Source of the DNA: Actinomycetota bacterium
Lineage (GTDB): Bacteria > Actinomycetota > Thermoleophilia > Solirubrobacterales > Thermoleophilaceae
Length of the DNA: 32,125 nt
NCBI GenBank assembly: GCA_019246335.1
Contig: JAFAQQ010000095.1
Span: 1 to 32,125 of the forward strand
Direction: 5' to 3'
The translations under genes were made by a program, and so were the position numbers. The notes under the pieces were generated by a model. The model searched no databases. It saw only the letters and a program-made list of their open reading frames with translations, and was not told where the DNA came from. Of the stretch, positions 1 through 8,327 are shown piece after piece; the first letter of the stretch is position 1, and each line of letters starts with the position of its first letter.

Positions 1-444
1 GCACGCTCATTCATCGCGGTCGTGCTTGCCGGGCTACTGACCGGCAGCGAGCTCACGTCGCGGTTGGTCGTTCATCCAACCCTGTGGAAGCTCGCACACG
101 ACGAGCAGGTGCGCGCCGAAAAGCTCATGTATCGCCGCTTCGGGAGCATCGACCCCTTTCTGATGAGCGCGACGGTCGCGGCGTGCTTAGTCGCCGCTGG
201 AGGCCTCCACGGCGGCTCAGCGACGCTCGCGCTGATTGCTGGCGGCTGTTATGCGGCGATGCTGGCGATCACGCTGATCGGGAACATGCCGATCAACCTG
301 CGCGTCTTTCGCTGGGACGAGCAGCATGGAGACCCCGACGAATGGCGGCAGCTCCGCCGGCGCTGGGATCGGATACACAGCGTCCGCATCGTCCTCGACG
401 GCGCCGGCTTCGTCCTCATCACGCTCGCCGCTCTGCACGCGTAG
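1..444 (+). CDS. DUF1772-like small membrane protein, probably 5'-truncated by the window edge
   Basis: The ORF is open from base 1 in frame (ARSFIAVVLAGLLTGSELTSRLVVHPTLWKL...). Hydrophobic segments and a GNMPIN-like motif are typical of DUF1772. Confidence 0.65.
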   Translation, partial: ARSFIAVVLAGLLTGSELTSRLVVHPTLWKLAHDEQVRAEKLMYRRFGSIDPFLMSATVAACLVAAGGLHGGSATLALIAGGCYAAMLAITLIGNMPINLRVFRWDEQHGDPDEWRQLRRRWDRIHSVRIVLDGAGFVLITLAALHA

Positions 445-706
445 CGCTCTTCGTCGTCGACTGCCGCCGAGCCGAACTCGGTGCGCGCAGTGGCGCTTCC
501 GAGCTGCATTCTCCGAGAGGAGCACGGGGCCGCTCCATGCCCAACACCCACCGTTGCAGCATGCACTGACGACGAGCTGCTTGGGACGACCGAGCAGGTC
601 GCCCCTGAGTAGCTGAGATGCATCGCGAAAAATTGCGCACCTCACGTCGCTCCGTCAGCTCGTCTTCGGTCCCCGACCCCGAGCGCCTATCCGCGTCGTA
701 GCTCGC

Positions 707-2038
707 TTAGTTAGGATCGACGACAGCCAGCACGCGCCATGGCTCCGGCACGCCCTTCAGGCCCTGAAGGCCGCGGTCTTCAAAGCCGATCCCGGATCCG
801 ACCACGAGGTCCTTGACGGTGCTCGATACGAGCACCTCTCCCGGGGCCGCCAGGGCGGCAATGCGCGCGCCGATGTGAACGGCGATGCCGGCTACGTCGT
901 CGTTCGGTAGGACTTCGCATTCCCCGGTGTGCAGGCCCGCCCGCAGGTCGATGTCGATCGCGCGCAGGGGAGCGCGCAGGTCGCAGGCGGCGCGAACCGC
1001 GCGCGTCGGCGTGTCGAACAGCGCCAGGAGGCCATCCCCGAGGCTCTTCACGACCCGCCCGCCGTAGTCCTCGACGACCGAACGGCTCGCACGGTCGTGA
1101 TCCTCGAGGATCGCGCGCCACCGCTGATCGCCCAGCTCAGCGGCTCGCTCGGTCGAGCGCACGATGTCGGTGAAGAGCACGGTCGCGAGCGCACGGCTCG
1201 CGGGCGCCTGGCGTCTTTCGCCGACGACGAACTCCTCGATCTCGTCGATGACCGAGTCGGCGTCGCCTGCCCACGGGTACGCGTCCTCGCCGTCGAGCTC
1301 GACGAAGCGGGCACCCGGGATCGCTTCTGCGACGGCTCGCCCGTTGCGGATGTGGGAACTCCGGTCACGAGTTCGGTGGAGGACGAGCGCCGGTACGCGG
1401 ATCGCCTCAAGCACCGGTCGCAGATCGAGCTGCCACGTGCTGCGCAGCAGGCGTCGAATCGTCGTCGGACTCGCGGACATCCGCTCCCAGCGAGCCCACC
1501 AGTCGCGGAACTCGCCGTCATCGGCCAGGGTTGGCACCATGACGTCGAGCGCTGGCGCCGTGCCCCATCCGCTGAGCATCGCCTCGTAGCGGCGTTGACC
1601 GCGCTCAGGATCGGCGCCACGTGTCACGAACGAGCTGAACAGCACGAGCGAGGCGAACCGGTCCGGAAAGCTCGCCGCGAGCAGGCTGCTGACGATCGCC
1701 CCCTCGTTGACGCCGAGAACGGTCGCCCGTTCCGAGCCGACGGCATCGAGCACCGCACGGAAGTCGTCCATGTGGTCGTCGACCGTGCTCTCGCCGCAGA
1801 CGGGGTCCGAAAGTCCTGATCCACGACGATCGACCAGGATCAACCGCGCGAACTGGGCCAGCCGTTCGAGCGCGCGAGCCTGGACCGGGTGCGTCCAGAC
1901 GTAGTCGAGGTTGGCGTAGTAGATCGGCGGGACGTTGAGTAGGTCCGGACCCTCCCCTACGACCTGGTAGGCGATGTACTGATCGCCGCTACGGACGTAG
2001 CGTGTGCGCGGAGGTCGCACATGCGGATCAGAACACAT
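707..2038 (-). CDS. alpha/beta-hydrolase-fold domain fused to a class III adenylate/guanylate cyclase domain (Rv1900c/LipJ-like architecture)
   Basis: N-terminal DRRGSGLSDP hydrolase-like region. C-terminal VLFTDIVRST...VVKSLGDGLLALFD...DDVAGIAVHIGARI cyclase motifs. Confidence 0.85.
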   Translation of the reverse strand: MCSDPHVRPPRTRYVRSGDQYIAYQVVGEGPDLLNVPPIYYANLDYVWTHPVQARALERLAQFARLILVDRRGSGLSDPVCGESTVDDHMDDFRAVLDAVGSERATVLGVNEGAIVSSLLAASFPDRFASLVLFSSFVTRGADPERGQRRYEAMLSGWGTAPALDVMVPTLADDGEFRDWWARWERMSASPTTIRRLLRSTWQLDLRPVLEAIRVPALVLHRTRDRSSHIRNGRAVAEAIPGARFVELDGEDAYPWAGDADSVIDEIEEFVVGERRQAPASRALATVLFTDIVRSTERAAELGDQRWRAILEDHDRASRSVVEDYGGRVVKSLGDGLLALFDTPTRAVRAACDLRAPLRAIDIDLRAGLHTGECEVLPNDDVAGIAVHIGARIAALAAPGEVLVSSTVKDLVVGSGIGFEDRGLQGLKGVPEPWRVLAVVDPN

Positions 2039-2104
2039 CGCCCGCGCCTACGCCACTGCCTGATCCGGAATGCGGTTGCGGCGCGCGAGGGCACGCGCGC
2101 GAAC

Positions 2105-2773
2105 CTACTGCGTCGTCACCTTCACCTTGCTGCTGGGCGCGAGCCGCGTGCCGACGCTGGGGTTCTGCTTAATCACCATCGCACTGTCCTCCTTCGGGCC
2201 CTTCACCTTCCCGAGCTTGCAGTCGGCCTTCTTCAGCGCCTTCTTCGCCTTCTTCAGCTTCTTGCCGACGATCTTCGGGACGACGCAGGCCGGCCCGGTG
2301 ACCTTGATCACGAACGGATGCGGGGTGATGTTCTGGGGCGTCTGCGACGACGGGCAGGAGTGATTGCCGTTGTCGAACGTCGCTGCCCAGGAGACGGTGT
2401 TGGTCTTCCCGGTCGCCGAGCCGACGAGCGGGAGCTTCAGGATGACCTTGCCGGTCGCCGCGCCGGAAACCTTGCGGGCGGGCGAGCCGGGAGCGGCCAC
2501 CGTCACCTTGAACGTGTCGTGCCCTGAGCTGTCGCCCGGGTCGGAGGACTCCGAGGCCTCGAGCTTCACGGTTTTCGTCGATTTCGCGGTGAGAGTGCCG
2601 CCGGAGCCGACACTCGTCCCCGTGAGCTGCACGAAATCGGGGTCGAGACCACCGACGAATGAGCAGTCGCGGAAGGTCGGGCTGTTGGCCGCGCTCGAGA
2701 GCGACGCCGCGGACACCGCGAGGGCGGCGACGAGTAGAACGACGAAACCAACGACAAAGTGACGTGTGCGCAT
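2105..2773 (-). CDS. secreted protein with one C-terminal PASTA domain
   Basis: Signal peptide MRTRHFVVGFVVLLVAALAVSAASLSSA; C-terminal CVVPKIVGKKLKKAKKALKKADCKLGKV...VIKQNPSVGTRLAPSSKVKVTT. Confidence 0.75.
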   Translation of the reverse strand: MRTRHFVVGFVVLLVAALAVSAASLSSAANSPTFRDCSFVGGLDPDFVQLTGTSVGSGGTLTAKSTKTVKLEASESSDPGDSSGHDTFKVTVAAPGSPARKVSGAATGKVILKLPLVGSATGKTNTVSWAATFDNGNHSCPSSQTPQNITPHPFVIKVTGPACVVPKIVGKKLKKAKKALKKADCKLGKVKGPKEDSAMVIKQNPSVGTRLAPSSKVKVTTQ

Positions 2774-3161
2774 CAGTGCGGTACCTCGTATCGATTCGCT
2801 GCCCCTCGCTGAAATGGGCTACGCAGCGCGGGCTGCCGTGGTTCGGTCTATCAGGCCCGCGCGGAGGGCGTCGGGCTCGCACGCGCCTAATCGTAACCCC
2901 AGGAGACGCTCGAGGAGGCGCTCCGCGACAGGGGCCGGGCTCCTCACGGTACGCCCACGCTGGATCCACCGCGACTGGGTTGTGCTGCGCACGATCTCGG
3001 TGATCGCGCTGGCGAGCATCTTCTTAACTCGACGCCTACTCCCTGGCGATTTTCGGGAAACGCACCACCGATTGGTCCAGGAGCCTACGTGCGTCGGGCT
3101 AAGCGGTGAGTTTCGCGGCACCGCACGGTCTCGTAGACAACAGACCAGGAAGGAGACGCCC

Positions 3162-3758
3162 GTGTCAGCAACCGTTCTTGACATGTCCATGTCCCTCGAT
3201 GGGTTCATCGCCGGACCCAACGCGGGACCCGGCAACGGGCTCGGCGACGGCGGGCAGCGCCTGCACGACTGGGCGTTGACGCGTGCCGACTCCGGCGAAA
3301 TGGAAGTCGTTCGTACGGGCGTCAACGGCCAAGTCTTCGCCGAGCTCATGTCCACTGGGGCGGTCGTCGCCGGCCGGGGGACGTTTGAGCCCGCTGGCGG
3401 CTGGGGCGGCGACCACCACGACAGCGTGCCGATCTTCATCCTCTATCGCCAGGAACCAGGAATCGATATCTCGCGTTGGCCGCTGGTCACTCGTGTGAAC
3501 GACGTCACGACCGCGATGACTCAAGCCAAGGAGGCTGCGGGCGACGGGAACGTACTGGTCCACGGAGCGGGAATTGCGCGGCTCGCCCTTGCGTCCGGCG
3601 TCCTCGACGAGCTTGAGCTGCATGTCATCCCGGTGCTCCTCGGCCAAGGGCGCCGTCTGTTTGACGGCCTCGCTCCCGAGCAGATCGAGCTGCAGCGCAC
3701 CCGGATCGTCGAGGGAGAGGCCGGTGTAACCCATATGCACTATCGGGTCCAGTACTGA
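3162..3758 (+). CDS. dihydrofolate reductase family protein (RibD C-terminal-like)
   Basis: GTG start preceded by GGAAGGAG; MSATVLDMSMSLDGFIAGPN...VVAGRGTFE...VHGAGIARLALASGVLDELELHVIPVLLGQGRRLFD. Confidence 0.88.
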   Translation: MSATVLDMSMSLDGFIAGPNAGPGNGLGDGGQRLHDWALTRADSGEMEVVRTGVNGQVFAELMSTGAVVAGRGTFEPAGGWGGDHHDSVPIFILYRQEPGIDISRWPLVTRVNDVTTAMTQAKEAAGDGNVLVHGAGIARLALASGVLDELELHVIPVLLGQGRRLFDGLAPEQIELQRTRIVEGEAGVTHMHYRVQY

Positions 3759-4042
3759 GCTCAGGGGCTCCCAGATACCGTGCTGACAATGAAGGACGTC
3801 TCAGGCCGCACGACGCGGGCACCTTGCCTTTCGCCAGAAGCAGGAGCGATCCGGCGGGAATGCGCCGCTTCGCTGCTCGAACGGCTCGACCGCCCCGGGT
3901 CGTCACCCCGCGGCCCCGCCTCCGTGCCCCTTTATCTCGGAGCAGGAGCGAGCCCGAGAGTCGCGCTCGCCCACCTTTCCGGCACTACCCCGATCCGTCT
4001 CGCGAGCGCCTCCCTTGCCCAGTGACCGACGACAGGGACGTC

Positions 4043-5500
4043 CTACGGATCCTTTCCGTTGTCTCCGTGGTCGCCCGGCTTGTCACGATCGCTGCGGTGG
4101 TGGCGCCGATGATGCGCGCCGGATCGTGAGGTGTCGCCGAACGCAACGATCGTCCCGTTTGAGTCGAGCTTGGTCGTCGGAGGCAAGTACGGCGCGATCT
4201 GGGGCGCCGGCCCTGTCCCCGTCTCCACGTACAGGGCGCGACCAACCGCGCTCACACCGCCAAAGGTCGGGCTCCCGAGCGAGAGCTTCGCGATCACGGC
4301 CCCGTTCGACGCGCTGCGGGCGGTCAGGATCCCGGCGACTCCCGTGATGCTGTAGACGACCCCGTTCGCGACGCTCACGGGGCTGAAGTTGACTGTCCCG
4401 CCGTCGGTGCCGCTCCAGCGGCTCGCGCCACCGCGGCCGAGTGACCACACCTCTCCGTCAGCCGTGTCGTTGCCGTAGATCCGCGTGCCGTCGTACGCGG
4501 TCGATCCGAGGATCCCGCCCACGCTCGAGCCCGGCCCGACCATCGTGCTCCAGACGGGCTTCATCGTCGCGCGATCGAGCGCCCAATAGGTGCCGCTCTT
4601 CGATCCCTCGCCGACCAGGGGGTGTCCGGCCGGCCCGCGGAAAAGGTTGGGCGAGGCCCCGAAGTCGTGATCGGGGCCGCCGGTTGGAGCATCGAGCTCC
4701 CAGACGTCGCCGGCCAGTGACTGGTAGTGCCCGAGGATGCGTCCGTCGCGTGCGGCGAGCATGAGCATCGAATCGGTCGTGCTCGCCGCGGGCGCGTGGT
4801 AGGCGTTGCCGGTGCCGACGTACAAGCGCCCGCGCTTGGTGTCGATCGCCGGCGTGCTCCAGACTGCCCCGCCGTCGTCGCCGCGCGGCACCGTGTAGGT
4901 GCGCCACCGCTGCGCTCCGGTTCGCTCATTCAGCGCGACGACGCTGCCGCGCGCGCTCGATTCGTCGTTGTTCGGTCCGGAGGTGCCGATGTAGACGGTC
5001 CGGTGCCAGTAGATGGGGCTGCCGTACACGTCGGCGCCGGCCGCGCGACCGAGCACGACATCCCAGCGCAGCTTGCCGGTGCGAAGGGAGAGCGCCACAA
5101 GTCGCGGGCTGCCGACCTGTGCGATCGGAACAAACGCCGTCGGCCCGCCGGGCGCCGCGAGGTCGATCGCCGCAGAGCCGTTGATCTGCTCCCCGACGTT
5201 CCGTGACCAGCGCAGCTTGCCGCTCACGGCGTCGAGCGCGTAGATCGTCCCGAGGCTCGTGCCAGCGACAAGCGTCCCATTGGCGACGACCGGTGTGCCG
5301 GTGAAGTCCCCGTTCGTCGAGCTGAACGTCCACGCGCGACCGAGGCCGGCGAGCGCGCTCGCACTCGGTCCCGCGCGACCGGCACTGCGCGAGTTCGCGA
5401 GGTCGTGACCGTAGAGCGGCCAGTCGGCGGCCGCGGACGAAGGACCTGCGAGCGCGATCGCTGCCGCAATGAGCGCGCGCGAGATCGCATTCCGCTTCAT
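4043..5500 (-). CDS. secreted PQQ-like (BamB/PVA-dehydrogenase-type) beta-propeller protein with His/Asp-rich C-terminal tail
   Basis: Signal peptide; repeated GTIYALDAVSGKLRWSRNVG / GSVVALNERTGAQRWRTY propeller repeats; AGGGGGTG upstream of the ATG. Confidence 0.85.
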   Translation of the reverse strand: MKRNAISRALIAAAIALAGPSSAAADWPLYGHDLANSRSAGRAGPSASALAGLGRAWTFSSTNGDFTGTPVVANGTLVAGTSLGTIYALDAVSGKLRWSRNVGEQINGSAAIDLAAPGGPTAFVPIAQVGSPRLVALSLRTGKLRWDVVLGRAAGADVYGSPIYWHRTVYIGTSGPNNDESSARGSVVALNERTGAQRWRTYTVPRGDDGGAVWSTPAIDTKRGRLYVGTGNAYHAPAASTTDSMLMLAARDGRILGHYQSLAGDVWELDAPTGGPDHDFGASPNLFRGPAGHPLVGEGSKSGTYWALDRATMKPVWSTMVGPGSSVGGILGSTAYDGTRIYGNDTADGEVWSLGRGGASRWSGTDGGTVNFSPVSVANGVVYSITGVAGILTARSASNGAVIAKLSLGSPTFGGVSAVGRALYVETGTGPAPQIAPYLPPTTKLDSNGTIVAFGDTSRSGAHHRRHHRSDRDKPGDHGDNGKDP

Positions 5501-5581
5501 GTTTCACCCCCTGCGCATTGCTGTGCTAGGACACTATCACGCGAGAGCTAGTTCGGTAGCACACTCTGTTAGGCTGCGGTC

Positions 5582-6202
5582 GTGGATCTACCCGCGTTCC
5601 AGCTGAATCGTGATGGCGATGTGCCGCTCGGCACCCAGCTCGCCTGGCAGATCCAGGCGTTGATCACCGGTGGACGACTGCGTCCGGGCGAGCAGCTTCC
5701 GAGCGTGCGCCGGCTCGCCGAGGTGGCGGGCGTGAACGTGAATACGGTCCGTTCGGTCTACGAGCGCCTCGAGGGCGAAGGGTTCGTCGTGACTCGTCAC
5801 GGGCGCGGAACCTTCGTCGCTGAGAATGTGCCGCAGTTAGACCCTGGTGCCGTCGCCGCACGCGTCTACGCGAGCTCAGGGTCCCCGCCGACGCGCGCAG
5901 AGCTCAGGGAGCAGATCTCGCTGCTTGAGAGCCAGCTCGGGCCGACTGGAAAGCCAGCGTCTGAGCGGCCGAGCCCCGGGCCGCGGATCCTCGCGACCGA
6001 CGAACTCCTCGCAGTGCGCGATGAGCTTGCGAGCCGACTGGATCAGCTCGACGCGATGCGCGATGAGCTCGTCGAGCTCCTGGCCTCGATCCGGATCGCG
6101 ATCGGCGAGGAAAACGCGGAGCAGCTCGCGGACAAGACCAGGCCCGGTCGCGCACCCACACGGGTGACGACCGTGCGACCACGTCCCGCGGCGGGGCGCT
6201 GA
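5582..6202 (+). CDS. GntR family transcriptional regulator (short, YtrA-like type)
   Basis: QIQALITGGRLRPGEQLPSVRRLAEVAGVNVNTVRSVYERLEGEGFVVTRHGRGTFVA is a GntR winged helix-turn-helix; no large effector domain. Confidence 0.92.
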   Translation: MDLPAFQLNRDGDVPLGTQLAWQIQALITGGRLRPGEQLPSVRRLAEVAGVNVNTVRSVYERLEGEGFVVTRHGRGTFVAENVPQLDPGAVAARVYASSGSPPTRAELREQISLLESQLGPTGKPASERPSPGPRILATDELLAVRDELASRLDQLDAMRDELVELLASIRIAIGEENAEQLADKTRPGRAPTRVTTVRPRPAAGR

Positions 6203-6423
6203 GCGCGGCGGCCACGTCGCGGTGAGCGCGGATGGGAAGAACGTCTACGGCGCTTCGGACGCTACCTGAGGCGCCCGCGCTTCCGCTCCTCGCCGATTAG
6301 CGGGAGCGAGGCGGCGCCTATCGCGAGTTAGGTTCGACCTCCGAATTCCTCGCCTACGGCACTCGTGATTCCCTCGGCGTCAAGCGAGAGGAATGTCGCC
6401 ATCCCAGAGAGCGGACGTCGGTT

Positions 6424-6729
6424 CTACTCGCGAGCGCTATGACCGAGTCGAATCAGCGGGGGCTCGATCCCCCGCCGTCGCCTCACTCTCGCGAAGCCAA
6501 AGCGCGGGCCGCCACCATCAAGCTTTGAACCCGCGTGCGTGCGTGCGGCGAGCTCACCAGCAACACCAGCGATAAACGCCTCCCGAAGCTCATCGTCGTC
6601 GAGTACCGACTGGCCCCACTCAACCGCTTTCGCCGGCCCCGCGAGCTCGGCAATTGCAGTGATCCTGAAGAGCGCGAAGTGCAACCCCTCCGCAATTCCA
6701 GCCCTGCGCGCAGTGGCTATCTCATCCAT
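6424..6729 (-). CDS. hypothetical protein, uncertain
   Basis: 101-aa ORF with plausible composition in its N-terminal two thirds; the C-terminus overlaps a strong hairpin (6456-6475). Confidence 0.3.
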   Translation of the reverse strand: MDEIATARRAGIAEGLHFALFRITAIAELAGPAKAVEWGQSVLDDDELREAFIAGVAGELAARTHAGSKLDGGGPRFGFARVRRRRGIEPPLIRLGHSARE

Positions 6730-7094
6730 GTTGAACTCTCACGTATCTATCGCACTCGGCACCATTGCGCTAACCAAGCGGACGCAGGCCCAACGCGATC
6801 AGTGCCGCGAACACAAGCAACAGCAAAACGTCGAGGGCGAGGATTTCCATCTGCTGGTGATGCCCGCGAGCAAGCCGAGCGAAGCTCGTACATCCGTCGA
6901 GGATGGTCGACCACGGGGTACAAACGGACGCTCGGACGGTGGATTGCTCGACCGCGATCGACGGGCGCTCGAGCGCAGGCTGGAGTGGCTACATGCCGCT
7001 AATTCTGAGAACGGCACTCCGCCGCAGCGTGCCCCTGTCCCACGAGGCTGTTTCACACACCCCTGCTGTCCGGCCTCTTCAAGACGATCTGGGC

Positions 7095-7385
7095 ATGCCC
7101 CAGAACTTCATTCCGTGTGACCGCGAACAGGAGTTGTTGCTGCCGCCGAGCCTGCGCGAATGGCTGCCCGATGGGCACCTGGCGTGGCTCGTACTCGACG
7201 CCGTAGCGGCAATGGACCTGACGGCGTTCTACGCCGCCTACCGCGGTGATGGCTGGGGCCGGGCGGCCTACGAGCCCTCGATGATGGTTGCGCTGCTGCT
7301 CTACGCCTACGCCAAGGGCGAGCGCTCGGCGCGCCAGATCGAGGCGCGCTGTCACGAGGATCTCGGCTACCGCGTGATCTGCTAA
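7095..7385 (+). pseudogene. N-terminal fragment of an IS1182-like transposase (truncated)
   Basis: MPQNFIPCDREQELLLPPSLREWLPDGHLAWLVLDAVAAMDLTAFYAAYRGDGWGRAAYEPSMMVALLLYAYAKGERSARQIEARCHEDLGYRVIC* is the typical transposase N-terminal domain, followed by a stop with no catalytic domain downstream. Confidence 0.82.
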
Positions 7386-7509
7386 CTCTCCGGCTGCTGC
7401 TTGAGCTTCGGTCTCGCTGACGCTTTGCGCGAACGCGGAAGGGGCGCGCCCGAGGCCGACTAGCGCTTCGCATGGAAAGCTCGAGGCGAATCGCTTACGC
7501 TCGCGCCCC

Positions 7510-8046
7510 ATGGACGGTGGAATCGAGAACCCCCGGACGGGTCAGCGGATGACCTTCGTCACCGACCGGCCCGAGCTGCTCGAAATCGACACGATCAACC
7601 CGCCGACGGAGGTGCGGGAGCCCGAGCACGTTCATCCGAAGCAGGAGAGCGGCGCGCGTGTGAGTGCGGGCTCGCTGCGCTTCGAGGTCGACGGTGTCGA
7701 ACGCTCAGTCGGACCGGGCGAGGCCATAACGATCCCGGCTGACACGCCGCATCACTTCTGGAACGACGGAGATGGTGCCGCGCACGCGGTTCAGTGGTTC
7801 CGGCCGGCACTGAAGACGCGCGCCTTCTTCGAGACCCTCTTCGCGCTCGCAAATGACGGCAAGCTCGACGCGAAAGGGATGCCGAGCCTGCTTCAGATAG
7901 CGGTGATGATCCCCGAGTTCTCCGACGAGCTCAGGCCTACTAGCCCGCCGTGGGCGCTCCAACGGGCAATCAGCGCAACTCTCGCTCCGATCGCACGCCG
8001 TCGTGGCTATAGCCCGTACTACGGGCAGAGGGCTTCGTCGCTCTGA
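7510..8046 (+). CDS. cupin domain protein
   Basis: EHVHPKQESGARVSAGSLRFEVDGVERSVGPGEAITIPADTPHHFWNDGDGAAHAVQWFRPAL cupin core. Confidence 0.88.
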   Translation: MDGGIENPRTGQRMTFVTDRPELLEIDTINPPTEVREPEHVHPKQESGARVSAGSLRFEVDGVERSVGPGEAITIPADTPHHFWNDGDGAAHAVQWFRPALKTRAFFETLFALANDGKLDAKGMPSLLQIAVMIPEFSDELRPTSPPWALQRAISATLAPIARRRGYSPYYGQRASSL

Positions 8047-8327
8047 CGGTCGGCCGTCCCGTTGGTGCTTTGAACGGGTGTTGCGTTGAGGCGCTGCCGG
8101 ATTTCGATCGTTCGGGCATCGTCGCGGAGCAGTTTCGCGTGCTCGTTCCATGCCGCAATTTCGTCGTGGGGCAGCGCCCGGTGGGTTCGGCGCGGACTGC
8201 AGGCTCTACCGGTGGGGGGCGCCGCGCCTACGCGTCGCGCGCGGTCGAGCCCGTGACCGAGCCGTGCAGGGTCTCCGGCGCGATGTCGGCTCCCGGCGGC
8301 CCGTACATGGGCTCTTTCCCGAGGAAC

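Noticed and set aside
3938-3985. GCGAGC...GCTCGC inverted repeat and AGCAGGAGCGA direct repeat between the reductase and propeller genes
   Set aside because: Short, in GC-rich non-coding DNA, easily explained by chance.
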